Below, piece after piece: positions 1-9,859 of a stretch of 64,000 bases of DNA. The position numbers and the translations under genes are program-made. Every line of letters begins with the position of its first letter. Within the stretch, counting starts at the first letter, position 1. The notes under the pieces were generated by a model. It worked only from the letters and a program-made list of their open reading frames with translations. It was not told where the DNA came from and searched no databases. Origin of the DNA: Duganella sp. CF517 (lineage in GTDB: Bacteria > Pseudomonadota > Gammaproteobacteria > Burkholderiales > Burkholderiaceae_D); contig NZ_FODC01000009.1 of the NCBI RefSeq assembly GCF_900110275.1, forward strand, positions 1 through 64,000. Direction: 5' to 3'.

Positions 1-3000
1 CTCGATGGCGGCGCCGGCGCCGACAAGCTGATCGGCGGCAGCGGCGATGACCTCTACTTGGTGGACGCGGCCGGCGACGTGGTGACCGAGTTGGCGGGCG
101 AGGGCGCGGACACCGTGTGGACTTCGCAGGCGGCCTATACGCTGACGGCCAACGTCGAGAACCTGGCCTACACCGGCAAGGCCGCGTTCACCGGCGCCGG
201 CAACGCGCTCGACAATATCATCGCCGGCGGCCATGCCGGCAACAAGCTCGACGGCGGCGCCGGCAACGATCAACTCATCGGCGGCGACGGCGCCGACAGC
301 CTGATCGGCGGCCTGGGCGACGACACCTTCGTCGGCGCGAGCGGCAAGGACACCGTCGACGGCGGCGCCGGCACCGACCTGCTGCAAGGCCTGGGCAACT
401 TCGCCGACTATGTCGTCACGCGGCCGACCTTGACCGACACGCTGCTGACCGACGGCGCGGGCAATATGATCACGTTGCGCGGCGTGGAAAACTTCGCCTT
501 CGCCGACGGCGACAGGACGCTGGCGCAGGTGCAAGAGAATGTCCCCAGCCCGGGTAACGACAGCCTGTATGGCACCGACGCCGACGACGTGCTCAACGGC
601 GGCCTCGGCGTCGACACGCTCAGCGGCGGCTTCGGCGACGACACCTATGTGCTGCTCAACGCGGCCGACGTGGTGCTGGAAAACGCCGGCGAAGGCGTCG
701 ACCTGGTCCAGGTGGCGCTGACGGCGGCGGGCACCTACACGCTGGCGGCGAACGTGGAGAACGCCACCGTGACGGCGGGCGCCGCGCTGGCGGTCAACCT
801 CGCCGGCAATGATCTCGACAACGTCCTGACCGGCAACGCGGCCGCCAACACGCTGACCGGCGGCGCCGGCAACGACCGGCTCGATGGCGGCACCGGCGCC
901 GACAAACTGATCGGCGGCGGCGGCGATGACCTCTATCTGGTGGACGCGGCTGGCGATGTCATTACCGAACTGGCGGGCGAGGGCACGGACACCGTGTGGA
1001 CATCGCTGGCGACCTACACGCTCACGGCCAACGTCGAGAACGTGGCCTACACCGGCAAGGCCGCGTTCACCGCCACCGGCAACGCGCTCGACAACGTCAT
1101 CACCGGCGGCCATGGCGGCAACAAGCTCGACGGCGGGGCCGGCAACGATCAACTCGTCGGTGGCAACGGCGCCGACAACCTGATCGGCGGCCTGGGCGAC
1201 GACACCTTCGTCGGCGCGACCGGCAAGGACACCCTCAATGGCGGCGCCGGCACCGATGCGCTGCAAGGACTGGGCAACTTCGCCGACTACGTCGTTACCC
1301 GCCCGAACGCGGACGATGTCGTGCTCACCGACAAAGCGGGCAACGTGCTCACCGTGCGCGGCGTGGAATGGTTTGAATTTGCCGACGGTCCGCAAGCGCT
1401 CGACGGCGTGGTGTACAACGTCCCCAGCATCGGCAACGATCGCCTGTACGGCACCGCCGGCAGCGACACGCTGGACGGCGGCACCGGCGCCGATACCATG
1501 AACGGCGGCGACGGCGACGATACCTACGTCATCGATAACCTCGGCGATGTCATCGAAGAAGGCCAGTACTTCGGCAACGATGTGGCGTTGGTGGGGCTGG
1601 CCGTCGCCGGCACTTATACGCTGGCGGGCGATGTCGAGATCGCCAAGGTGACCTCGGCCGCGACGATCGCCGTCAACCTGACGGGCAACGACGTCGACAA
1701 CCTGTTGACCGGCAACGCGGCCGTCAATACGCTGATCGGCGGCGGCGGCAACGATACCCTCGACGGCGGCGCCGGCGCCGACAAACTGGCCGGCGGCAGC
1801 GGCGACGATGTCTATCTGGTGGATGTGGCCGGCGATGTGGTCACCGAGCTGGCGCAGGAGGGCAGCGATACCGTGCGCACGTCGTTGGCGACCTATACGC
1901 TGGCGGCCAACGTCGAGAACCTGGCCTACGCGGGCAAGGCCGCTTTCTCCGGCACCGGCAACGCGCTCGACAACATGCTTGCCGGCGGCCACGGCGGCAA
2001 CAAGCTCGACGGCGGCGCCGGCAACGATCAACTCGCCGGCGGCAACGGTGCGGACAGCCTGATTGGCGGCTCGGGCAACGACACCTTCAGCGGCGCCGCC
2101 GGCAAGGACACCATCGACGGCGGCGCCGACGTCGACGTGTTGACCGGGCTCGGCGCGCGCGCCGACTACGTCCTGACCCGGCCGACCGCCGACGACATCG
2201 TGCTCACCGACAAGGCCGGTAACGTGCTGACCGTGCGCAACGTCGAGTTGTTCGAATTTTCCGATGGCGCGCAGCTGCTCGAAACCCTGGTGTACAACGT
2301 GGCCAGCATCGGCAAGGACATGTTGGCCGGGACCGCCGGCGCCGACACGCTGGACGGGGGCGCCGGTGCCGACACCATGGACGGCGGCGACGGCGATGAC
2401 ACCTACATCATCGATAACGTCGGCGACGTCATCGTCGAGGGCCAGTATTTCGGCACCGACGTCGCGCTGGTGGCGCTTGCCACCACCGGCACCTATACGC
2501 TGGGCGACAACGTCGAGAACGGCAAGGTGACCTCGGCCGCCTCGGTCGCGGTCAACCTGACCGGCAACGACCTTGACAATCTGCTGACCGGCAACGCGGC
2601 CGCCAATACGCTCACCGGCGGGGGCGGCAACGATACCCTTGATGGCGGTGCCGGCAGCGACAGGCTGATCGGCGGCGATGGCGACGACCTGTACCTCGTC
2701 AACGACGCCGCCGACGTGATCACCGAGGCCCTGGACGGGGGCCGGGACACCGTGCGCACGTCGGTGGCCAGCCACACGCTGAGCGCCAACGTCGACGTGC
2801 TCATCTACACTGGCAAGGCGGCGTTCGCCGCCACCGGCAACGCGTCGGACAATGAGATCACCGGCGGCAACTTCGGCAACAAGCTCGATGGCGGCGCCGG
2901 CAACGACACGCTCATCGGCGGGACCGGCAACGACAGCCTGGCCGGCGGCGCCGGCGATGACGAGTTCTTTGGCGGCGGCGCCAATGACACCGTGGACGGC

Positions 3001-5748
3001 GGGCTGGGCCAGGACCGGCTGTGGATGCAGTCGGTGGCGCACGACCAGGTGAAGGTGACCCGCGTCAGCGCCTCCGACACCGTGCTGACCGATAGCGCCG
3101 GCAACACCGTCACGCTGCGCAATGTCGAAGTGGTGGCGTTCAGCGACGGCGACGCCGCGCTCGCCGACCTGTTGTACAACGTACCCAGCTCCGGCGCCGA
3201 CCACCTGTACGGCAGCGGGGACGCCGACAGGCTCAACGGCGGCCTCGGCGCCGATACCCTCGAGGGCTTCGACGGCGACGACACCTATGTGATCGCCGAC
3301 AAGGCCGCCGTCGTGCTCGAAGGCGTCAATGGCGGCATCGACCGCATCGAGGTGGCGCTGGCGTCGGCCGGGACTTACGTGCTGGCCGACAACGTGGAAA
3401 TCGCCACCGTGACGACGGCCGGCGCGGTGGCCATCAACCTTGTCGGCAACGCCCTGGATAACCAGCTGACCGGCAATGCCGCCGCCAACACCCTGAGCGG
3501 CGGCGCCGGCAACGACACCATCGACGGCGGCGCCGGCAACGACCAGATGGCCGGTGGCGCCGGCAACGACATCTACGTCGTCGCCGAGAGCGGCGACGTG
3601 GTCGCCGAGCTGGCCGACGGCGGCGTCGACACGGTCATCACCAGCTTGTCAACCTACACGCTGGGGGCCAATGTCGAATTGTTGTTTTACGTCGGCAGCG
3701 GCATGTTCACCGCCGCCGGCAACGCCCTCGACAATTTCATGAGCGTACGCGACGGCGGTTCGAAGCTCGACGGCGGCGGCGGCGACGACTTCCTCGTTGG
3801 CGGCGCCGGCAATGACAGCCTGGCGGGCGGCGCCGGCAACGACGAGTTCGACGCGACGGCCGGCGTCGACACCATCGACGGCGGCGCCGGCAACGACACC
3901 GTGTGGGGCCTGGAAGCGTATGGCAACTACACCATCGTGCGCTTGAACGCGACCGACACCATGCTGACGCACTATTCCGGCGCCAAGCTCACCGTGCGCA
4001 ACGTGGAGTCGTTCGACTTCGGCGGCGCCGTGATGTCGATGCAGCAGACGCTGGCCAACAGTGTCGGCCCGGGCAGCGACACCGTGTTCGGCAGCGCCGG
4101 CGCCGACATCCTCGACGGCGGCGCCGGCGACGACCTGTTGGTCGGCCGCGGCGGCGACGACCTGTACATGGTGTCCTCGCCTGGCGACATCACCTACGAA
4201 GAGTGGAACGGCGGCCATGACACGGTCGAAGTGGGGTTCGCGATGGCCGGCACCTACTACTTGGACGTCAATCTGGAGGACGCCCTGGCCACCGGCACCG
4301 CCGCCGTCAATATCGTCGGCAACTGGGAGGACAACTACCTGGGCGGCAATGCCGCCGCCAACAGTCTGCGCGGCAGCGACGGCAACGACACGCTGGTCGG
4401 CGGCGCCGGCAACGACACCATGGCCGGCGAAGCCGGCGACGACACCTATGTGGTGGCCGATAGCGGCGACGTGGTCAGGGAAATCGCTGGCGAGGGTTAC
4501 GAGACCGTGTTTAGCAAGCTGGGCACTTATACCCTCACCGCCAACGTCGAGGACCTGGTGTATGACGGCGCGGTCGCCGGCGCCTTCTCCGGCAAGGGCA
4601 ACGACGGCGCCAACCGCCTGTTCGCCGGCAACAGCACCGGGGCCACGCTCGATGGCGGCGCCGGCAACGACCTGCTGGTCGGCGGCGCCGGCAACGACAG
4701 CCTGCTCGGCGGCCTGGGCGACGATCAGTTCCAGGCCAGCGCGGGCAGGGACACCATCGACGGTGGCGCCGGCGTCGACACTTTCTATGGCATGAACGCG
4801 TTCTCGAGCTACAGCATCGTCCGCAGCAACGCCACCGACACCGTGCTGGCCGACGGCGAAGGCCATGTCTACACGGTGCGCAACGTTGAAAACTTCTACT
4901 TCGGCAGCGTTCTGAAGACACTGGCGCAGGTGCAGCAAAACACCGCCAGCACCGGCGCCGACCAGCTGTCCGGCACCGACGGCAACGACACGCTTGACGG
5001 CGGCGCCGGCGCCGACACGATGGCGGGCGGGAACGGCAACGATGTCTATGTGGTCGACAACGTCAACGACAAGGTCGTCGAAACGGCCGACGGCGGCCAC
5101 GACGGGGCGCACGTGGCGCTGGGCGCCGCCGGCACCTACGTCATGGCCGCCAACGTCGAGTATGCGCTGGTCACGTCGGCGCCCGCCGCGGGCGCGGTCA
5201 ACGTCACCGGCAACGAGCTCGACAACGAGATCACCGGCAATGCCGCCGCCAACAGGTTGATCGGCGGCGATGGCGCGGATGTGCTCGACGGCGGCGCAGG
5301 CAGCGACACGCTCACCGGCGGCGCCGGCGCCGACCGGTTCGTCCTCAACAACGTGCTCGGCACCGACACGGTCACCGACTTCGTCTCCGGCACCGACCAT
5401 CTGGCGCTGAACCTGGCGGGGCTGGGCGTGGGCAATCGCGACCTGTGGCTCGACGGCGCCGCGCTGCGCGAGGCGCCGGGCGGCTTCGCGCACGACGCCG
5501 AGCTGGTGTTGTTCAGCGCCCGCGCGACCAGCGCCAGCGCCGCCAGCGCCGCCGCCGTGATCGGCTCGGCAAGCAGCGCCTACGCGCTTGGCGAGACCGC
5601 GCTGTTCGCGGTCTCGACCGGCACGGCCACCGGCTTGTACTTGTTCAGGTCCAGCGGCGCCGACGCGCTGGTCTCCGCCGCCGAGCTGACCCAGGTGGCT
5701 GTGCTGACCGGCACGCCAACCACGGTGCTGGGCGACTACATGATGTAA
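1..5748 (+). CDS. Giant RTX calcium-binding protein, 5' end missing
   Basis: The frame is already open at base 1, so the N-terminus lies outside the window; 1,915 residues are visible. The protein consists almost entirely of glycine/aspartate nonapeptides (such as GGAGNDTLDGG), which in RTX proteins form calcium-filled beta-rolls after secretion. They alternate with linkers of the type VENLAYTGKAAF and NLTGNDLDNLLTGNAAANT. The linker motif YLVDAAGD or its equivalent recurs at bases 58, 937, 1816, 2695, 3577 and 4450, a super-repeat of about 293 residues. The last 160 residues, starting near GADRFVLNN and TDTVTDFVSGTDHLAL and ending LGDYMM, lack beta-roll repeats and resemble the C-terminal export region of type I-secreted RTX proteins. 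No exporter gene follows. No enzymatic domain is visible, so adhesin, biofilm matrix or S-layer roles are all possible. Confidence 0.93.
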   Translation, partial: LDGGAGADKLIGGSGDDLYLVDAAGDVVTELAGEGADTVWTSQAAYTLTANVENLAYTGKAAFTGAGNALDNIIAGGHAGNKLDGGAGNDQLIGGDGADSLIGGLGDDTFVGASGKDTVDGGAGTDLLQGLGNFADYVVTRPTLTDTLLTDGAGNMITLRGVENFAFADGDRTLAQVQENVPSPGNDSLYGTDADDVLNGGLGVDTLSGGFGDDTYVLLNAADVVLENAGEGVDLVQVALTAAGTYTLAANVENATVTAGAALAVNLAGNDLDNVLTGNAAANTLTGGAGNDRLDGGTGADKLIGGGGDDLYLVDAAGDVITELAGEGTDTVWTSLATYTLTANVENVAYTGKAAFTATGNALDNVITGGHGGNKLDGGAGNDQLVGGNGADNLIGGLGDDTFVGATGKDTLNGGAGTDALQGLGNFADYVVTRPNADDVVLTDKAGNVLTVRGVEWFEFADGPQALDGVVYNVPSIGNDRLYGTAGSDTLDGGTGADTMNGGDGDDTYVIDNLGDVIEEGQYFGNDVALVGLAVAGTYTLAGDVEIAKVTSAATIAVNLTGNDVDNLLTGNAAVNTLIGGGGNDTLDGGAGADKLAGGSGDDVYLVDVAGDVVTELAQEGSDTVRTSLATYTLAANVENLAYAGKAAFSGTGNALDNMLAGGHGGNKLDGGAGNDQLAGGNGADSLIGGSGNDTFSGAAGKDTIDGGADVDVLTGLGARADYVLTRPTADDIVLTDKAGNVLTVRNVELFEFSDGAQLLETLVYNVASIGKDMLAGTAGADTLDGGAGADTMDGGDGDDTYIIDNVGDVIVEGQYFGTDVALVALATTGTYTLGDNVENGKVTSAASVAVNLTGNDLDNLLTGNAAANTLTGGGGNDTLDGGAGSDRLIGGDGDDLYLVNDAADVITEALDGGRDTVRTSVASHTLSANVDVLIYTGKAAFAATGNASDNEITGGNFGNKLDGGAGNDTLIGGTGNDSLAGGAGDDEFFGGGANDTVDGGLGQDRLWMQSVAHDQVKVTRVSASDTVLTDSAGNTVTLRNVEVVAFSDGDAALADLLYNVPSSGADHLYGSGDADRLNGGLGADTLEGFDGDDTYVIADKAAVVLEGVNGGIDRIEVALASAGTYVLADNVEIATVTTAGAVAINLVGNALDNQLTGNAAANTLSGGAGNDTIDGGAGNDQMAGGAGNDIYVVAESGDVVAELADGGVDTVITSLSTYTLGANVELLFYVGSGMFTAAGNALDNFMSVRDGGSKLDGGGGDDFLVGGAGNDSLAGGAGNDEFDATAGVDTIDGGAGNDTVWGLEAYGNYTIVRLNATDTMLTHYSGAKLTVRNVESFDFGGAVMSMQQTLANSVGPGSDTVFGSAGADILDGGAGDDLLVGRGGDDLYMVSSPGDITYEEWNGGHDTVEVGFAMAGTYYLDVNLEDALATGTAAVNIVGNWEDNYLGGNAAANSLRGSDGNDTLVGGAGNDTMAGEAGDDTYVVADSGDVVREIAGEGYETVFSKLGTYTLTANVEDLVYDGAVAGAFSGKGNDGANRLFAGNSTGATLDGGAGNDLLVGGAGNDSLLGGLGDDQFQASAGRDTIDGGAGVDTFYGMNAFSSYSIVRSNATDTVLADGEGHVYTVRNVENFYFGSVLKTLAQVQQNTASTGADQLSGTDGNDTLDGGAGADTMAGGNGNDVYVVDNVNDKVVETADGGHDGAHVALGAAGTYVMAANVEYALVTSAPAAGAVNVTGNELDNEITGNAAANRLIGGDGADVLDGGAGSDTLTGGAGADRFVLNNVLGTDTVTDFVSGTDHLALNLAGLGVGNRDLWLDGAALREAPGGFAHDAELVLFSARATSASAASAAAVIGSASSAYALGETALFAVSTGTATGLYLFRSSGADALVSAAELTQVAVLTGTPTTVLGDYMM

Positions 5749-5777
5749 CTCGCCGGCGCGTCGGCGTCGTCCGGCGT

Positions 5778-5816
5778 ATGCGGGGCGGACAACGGCGTTC
5801 CGCCCCGCATGTTTTA
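5778..5816 (+). terminator. Rho-independent terminator of the RTX gene
   Basis: A perfect 12-bp stem (ATGCGGGGCGGA at 5778-5789 and its complement at 5799-5810) with a 9-nt loop is followed by GTTTT. It lies 30 bp after the RTX stop codon and just before the end of the convergent glycosyltransferase gene. Confidence 0.85.
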
Positions 5817-5824
5817 AAGGTTGG

Positions 5825-7108
5825 TCAAGGCCGCACGAAATCGAGCAGCGCCGGCAGGCACCGCGTGGCGAGGTCGTAGCGCTCGACCACCGTTTGCCGG
5901 GCGGCCGCGCGCAGCCCGCGCAGGCTGTCGCGCCGCGCCAGCGTGTCGGCCACGGTGGCCGCCAGCGCCGCGTGGTCGAAGAAGTCGACCAGCAGGCCGT
6001 TGCGGCCGTGTTCGATCATTTCGCGCACCGGCGCCGTGTCCGAGGCGACGATCAGGCAGCCGCAGCTCATCGCCTCCATCAGCGACCACGACAGCACGAA
6101 CGGATAGGTCAGGTAGGTGTACACCGCCGCCACCTGCATCAATTGCGTCAGCACCGCGTGCGGCACCTTGCCGACGAAATGGACGCGTCCGGCATCGATG
6201 CGGTCGCCCACCTCGTCGCGGAAAATCTGTTTCCACCTCTGGCCCGCCGGCGGGCGGGCGCCGTAGCTGACGCCGTCGCCGCCGACGATGACCACCTGCG
6301 CGTTGGGCCGCCGCTCGAGCAGTTCCGGCAGCGCGCGCATGAAGACGTGATAGCCGCGATATGGTTCCAGATGGCGCGCCACGAACACCACCACCTCGTC
6401 GCCGGCGCGCAGGGTCAGGCCGGCCGAGCGCAATTGCACCCAGGCGCGGGCGTCGGGCCGGAAGCGCGCGGTGTCGATGCCGTCGTGGATCACCGAGATG
6501 CGCCGGCGGAACCAGTCCGGATGGCGGTCGCGCTGGAACAGCGTCGGCGACAGCGCGCCGTCGGCCGCCGACATGGCGTGCAACAGATGCGTGTTGCGCA
6601 GCCTGAGCCGCTGCACCGCCGCCGCGTCCGGCCGCGAGAACTCGGGATCGAAGAACGCGTCGCCGCCGTCGGCCTGGTAATAGTACTCGGCGTAGATCAG
6701 CAGTTTGGCGTCGGGAAAAACGTCCTTGACGAACAGCGCCTCGCCCCAGCCCGGATGGGCGACGACCACGTCCGGCGCGAAACCCTGGTCCTTGAGCGCG
6801 TGCAGGGCGGCGGCGGCCGATTCGCCGCGCAGCACCTTGCCCTGCAAGTCCTGCCACGGCGCCGGGGCGACGGGCCGGGCGCGCGCGTCGACCGCGTGGC
6901 GCACGTAGCGCACGCCGGGCGTGGCGACGGCCGGCGCGCACATGCCGAGGCCGACCACCTCGTGTCCCAGCGCCGCCAGCGCCGGCGCCAGATGCCGGAA
7001 CTGGCCGGGGAAATTTTGGTGGATGAACAGATATTTGTGGCGTGCTTGCAAGGCGTGACCTATGGGGTGGGCGGCGTGTACCGGGCAGTATACATTGCCG
7101 GCAATCAT
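5825..7108 (-). CDS. Glycosyltransferase family 4 protein
   Basis: A 427-residue GT-B fold glycosyltransferase that probably moves a sugar from a nucleotide-sugar donor onto a cell-surface glycan or glycolipid; substrates cannot be read from sequence. The N-terminal half begins KYLFIHQNFPGQFRHLAPAL, typical of the acceptor domain. The C-terminal half carries VVFVARHLEPYRG, QVVIVGGDG and the donor-site segment SLMEAMSCGCLIVASD. The second glutamate of the GT4 EX7E motif is present, but the position of the first holds phenylalanine (PFVLSWSLMEAM). The frame stays open to 7228, but the ATG at 7108 is preferred because it removes an arginine-rich, non-homologous extension. It is a single gene, divergent from the NYN gene. 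Confidence 0.85.
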   Translation of the reverse strand: MIAGNVYCPVHAAHPIGHALQARHKYLFIHQNFPGQFRHLAPALAALGHEVVGLGMCAPAVATPGVRYVRHAVDARARPVAPAPWQDLQGKVLRGESAAAALHALKDQGFAPDVVVAHPGWGEALFVKDVFPDAKLLIYAEYYYQADGGDAFFDPEFSRPDAAAVQRLRLRNTHLLHAMSAADGALSPTLFQRDRHPDWFRRRISVIHDGIDTARFRPDARAWVQLRSAGLTLRAGDEVVVFVARHLEPYRGYHVFMRALPELLERRPNAQVVIVGGDGVSYGARPPAGQRWKQIFRDEVGDRIDAGRVHFVGKVPHAVLTQLMQVAAVYTYLTYPFVLSWSLMEAMSCGCLIVASDTAPVREMIEHGRNGLLVDFFDHAALAATVADTLARRDSLRGLRAAARQTVVERYDLATRCLPALLDFVRP

Positions 7109-7160
7109 CAAGGCTTGTCGGGCCGGCGCTGCGGTTCGTCGCGCGCCGCCCGTTGTTGGG

Positions 7161-7166
7161 TATAAT
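7161..7166 (+). promoter_or_regulatory. Sigma-70 -10 element (TATAAT) upstream of the NYN gene
   Basis: An exact TATAAT lies 81 bp before the start codon of the downstream gene, in the divergent gap with the glycosyltransferase. No good -35 hexamer stands 16-18 bp upstream. Confidence 0.5.
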
Positions 7167-7246
7167 CGTTGCATTATCCGCTCGCCGGGCCGCCGCGTCT
7201 GCGTTCCGCACCCGCCTCCTTCCCTCACTAGAAAAAATTACTCTTC

Positions 7247-8875
7247 ATGGCTTCTTCCAACGATAACGTCAGCATGGCGCTGTTCTGCGATTTTGAAAAC
7301 GTGGCGCTCGGTGTGCGCGACGCCAACTACGACAAGTTCGACATCAAGCCGGTGCTGGAGCGCTTGCTGCTCAAGGGCAGCATCGTGGTCAAGAAGGCGT
7401 ATTGCGACTGGGACCGCTACAAGGCGTTCAAGGCGCCGATGCACGAGGCCAACTTCGAGCTGATCGAGATCCCGCACGTGCGCCAGTCCGGCAAGAACTC
7501 GGCCGACATCCGCATGGTCGTCGACGCGCTCGACCTGTGCTACACCAAGTCGCATGTCGATACCTTCGTCATCATCTCGGGCGATTCCGATTTTTCGCCG
7601 CTGGTGTCGAAGCTGCGCGAGAACGCCAAGAAGGTGATCGGCGTCGGCGTCAAGCAATCGACGTCGGACCTGCTGGTGGCCAACTGCGACGAATTCATTT
7701 TCTACGACGACCTGGTGCGCGAGAGCCGCCGCGCCAAGCGCGACGCCGGCGAGGCCAGCAAGCCGGCCGTCAAGCGCTCGCCGGAAGAGGAGCGCGGCCG
7801 CCGCGAAGAGATGGACAAGCGCCGCAACCAGGCCGTGGAAATCGCCGTCAACACCTTCGAGGCGCTGGTGCTCGAGCGCGGCGACAGCGGCAAGATCTGG
7901 GCCTCGGTGCTGAAAGAGGCGATCAAGCGCCGCAAGCCGGACTTCAGCGAATCGTATTACGGCTTCCGCACCTTCGGCAACCTGATCGAGGAATGCAAGG
8001 CGCGCGGCCTGCTCGAATTCGGCCGCGATGAAAAATCCGGCGCCTACGTGTACCGCAGCAGCGGCGCGTCCAACGGCGCCATGCAGGGCGCCGCCGAATC
8101 GCAGGCGTCCGACCATGCCGGCGCCGACGCGCAGGAAGGCGGCAAGCAGGAATCGCGCCGCAGCCGCGGCCGCGGCCGCACCGCCGCCGAACGCTTCGCC
8201 GAACGCCAGGCCGAGCGCCTGGCGCAGCAGGCGCGCGCCGGGCAGGACGCCGACGACCGCAACCCCGACGACGACGCCGACGCCGACGCCGACCGGGCGG
8301 CGCCGGTGGTCGAGGCCTATGCCGCGTGGCAGGGCGCGCCGGAGCAGCCCTCCGACCAGCCCTCCGACCAGCCCGACGCGGCGCCGGACGCGCAGCCGTC
8401 GGCCCAGCCGGAAGCGGAGCGCAATCGCGGCCGCGGACGCGGCAATCGCGGCGGCCGCAAGCAGGGTGAACGCCAGGGCCAGGGCGGCGTCGCCGCCGCC
8501 GAGGCGCCGGTGGTGACGGAGATGGCGGTCGACCTGCCGTTCCAGCCGCCGGTCGCCGAAACCGACGACGACGTGGTCCAGGCCGCGCCGGTGGACGCGG
8601 TCGCGCCGGCGAAAAAGAAAAGCGGCGCCAAGCCGCCGGCGCGCAAGGTCAAGGCGGCCGCCAAGCCGCAGGCCGAAGAGGGCAAGCCGGCCAAGGGCGG
8701 CAAGGGCGGCAAGGGCCGCGCCGCGGCCGCCGCCGAGCCGGTGGCGCTTGCGGTGGAAGCGGCCGCGCCGGTGGTGGTCGAGGCCGAAGCGCCGTCCGCG
8801 CCGGCCAAGCCCGCCAAGCCGCGGGCGCCGCGCAAGCCGCGCGCGCCCAAGGCCGTCGCCGAGTCCGACGAGTAA
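7247..8875 (+). CDS. NYN domain / OST-HTH (LOTUS) domain protein
   Basis: A 542-residue protein. Residues 1-160 form a NYN domain, a PIN-like predicted ribonuclease fold: MALFCDFENVALGV carries the first metal-binding aspartate, and VDTFVIISGDSDFSPLVSKL carries the later acidic residues. Residues 185-270 match an OST-HTH/LOTUS domain (IWASVLKEAIKRRKPDF, YGFRTFGNLIEECKARGLL), which in related proteins binds RNA. The remaining 270 residues are low-complexity and probably disordered: RGRGRGNRGGRKQG-type arginine/glycine segments, acidic runs and a lysine/alanine/proline-rich tail resembling nucleic-acid-binding tails. The likely role is RNA cleavage or RNA binding; targets are unknown. No clear Shine-Dalgarno sequence precedes the ATG at 7247. 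Confidence 0.88.
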   Translation: MASSNDNVSMALFCDFENVALGVRDANYDKFDIKPVLERLLLKGSIVVKKAYCDWDRYKAFKAPMHEANFELIEIPHVRQSGKNSADIRMVVDALDLCYTKSHVDTFVIISGDSDFSPLVSKLRENAKKVIGVGVKQSTSDLLVANCDEFIFYDDLVRESRRAKRDAGEASKPAVKRSPEEERGRREEMDKRRNQAVEIAVNTFEALVLERGDSGKIWASVLKEAIKRRKPDFSESYYGFRTFGNLIEECKARGLLEFGRDEKSGAYVYRSSGASNGAMQGAAESQASDHAGADAQEGGKQESRRSRGRGRTAAERFAERQAERLAQQARAGQDADDRNPDDDADADADRAAPVVEAYAAWQGAPEQPSDQPSDQPDAAPDAQPSAQPEAERNRGRGRGNRGGRKQGERQGQGGVAAAEAPVVTEMAVDLPFQPPVAETDDDVVQAAPVDAVAPAKKKSGAKPPARKVKAAAKPQAEEGKPAKGGKGGKGRAAAAAEPVALAVEAAAPVVVEAEAPSAPAKPAKPRAPRKPRAPKAVAESDE

Positions 8876-8942
8876 GCCTAGGGGTCAGCCGACGGGCGAT
8901 TAAGCAATTGGCGACGGCCGGGCAAGGGGCGGCGATGGATCG

Positions 8943-8948
8943 TATAAT
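8943..8948 (+). promoter_or_regulatory. Sigma-70 -10 element (TATAAT) upstream of the MOSC gene
   Basis: An exact TATAAT lies 60 bp before the MOSC start codon, after the stop of the NYN gene; the -35 region is weak. It suggests that the MOSC gene is transcribed on its own. Confidence 0.5.
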
Positions 8949-9007
8949 GACAACGTTACGATCTTATTAACCAGCGCGGCGGATGCCGCCACAAAGGTAG
9001 CCGCCTC

Positions 9008-9859
9008 ATGCCCATCCTTGCCGCCCTCACGCTGTATCCGATCAAATCCTGCGCCGGCATCGCGCTGCAGGAGGCCACGCTGACCACGGCCGGCCTGATG
9101 ACCGAGCAGATCTACGACCGCGAATGGATGGTCGTCGACACCGACGGCGTCGTCATGACGCAGCGCGAGCACCCGCGCATGGCGCTCATCACTCCCACGC
9201 TGAAAGCCAGCACGCTGGAGCTGCGCGCGCCCGGCATGCTGCGCCTGGAAATTCCGCTGGGCCTGCCCGACCCCGACCTGGCGCCGACCCTGTCCACGCA
9301 AATCTGGGACCACACCATCCTCGCCTACGACTGCGACGAGCTGACGGCCGAATGGTTCACCAAGGCCATCGGCGTGCCGTGCCGGCTGGCGCGCTTCCAC
9401 GCCAACGCCACCCGCGCCGTCAGCGAGACCTGGACCAAGGGCGTGCCGGCCACCACCTTGTTCTCGGACGGCTATCCGATTTTGGTGGTCGGCGAATCGT
9501 CGCTGGACGACCTCAACGACAAGCTGCGCGGCGCCGGCCGCGCGGCGATCCCGATGAACCGCTTCCGGCCCAACCTGGTCATCGGCGGCATCGAGGCCTT
9601 CGAGGAGGACTACGCCGAGTCGTTCCAGATGGGCGACGCGCTGCTCAAACCGGTCAAACCGTGCCCGCGCTGCCCGATGCCGTCGATCGACCAGGCCACC
9701 GGCGTGTACGGCCCCGACCCGCTCGACATCATGCAAGGCTACCGCGCCAAGCCCGAGCTCGACGGCGCCGTCTGCTTCGGCATGAACAGCATCCTGATCA
9801 CCGGCGACGGCCAACGTGTGCGCGTCGGCCAGGAAATCGTCGTTACACTGGCGTTTTAA
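9008..9859 (+). CDS. MOSC domain protein (YcbX/mARC-like)
   Basis: A 283-residue MOSC protein. Residues 1-120 form the N-terminal beta-barrel (ILAALTLYPIKSCAGIALQE), and residues 150-280 the MOSC core with the cysteine motif LLKPVKPCPRCPMPSID. In the YcbX/mARC family a cysteine of this segment ligates the molybdenum cofactor, and the enzymes reduce N-hydroxylated compounds with outside electron donors. The C-terminal 2Fe-2S domain of E. coli YcbX (about 370 residues) is absent, so an independent electron-transfer partner would be needed. The start ATG at 9008 lies just after the TATAAT element. It is a single gene; the exact substrate is unknown. Confidence 0.85.
   Translation: MPILAALTLYPIKSCAGIALQEATLTTAGLMTEQIYDREWMVVDTDGVVMTQREHPRMALITPTLKASTLELRAPGMLRLEIPLGLPDPDLAPTLSTQIWDHTILAYDCDELTAEWFTKAIGVPCRLARFHANATRAVSETWTKGVPATTLFSDGYPILVVGESSLDDLNDKLRGAGRAAIPMNRFRPNLVIGGIEAFEEDYAESFQMGDALLKPVKPCPRCPMPSIDQATGVYGPDPLDIMQGYRAKPELDGAVCFGMNSILITGDGQRVRVGQEIVVTLAF

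Noticed and set aside
1..5400. Short-period repeats that could suggest a CRISPR array or satellite
   Set aside because: The periodicity is an in-frame multiple of nine residues plus a 293-residue unit inside a continuous coding frame, which is RTX protein structure.
3649..5493. A 614-residue antisense frame within the RTX gene
   Set aside because: Its valine/alanine/glycine periodicity mirrors the RTX nonapeptides on the other strand; no independent start signal or domain.
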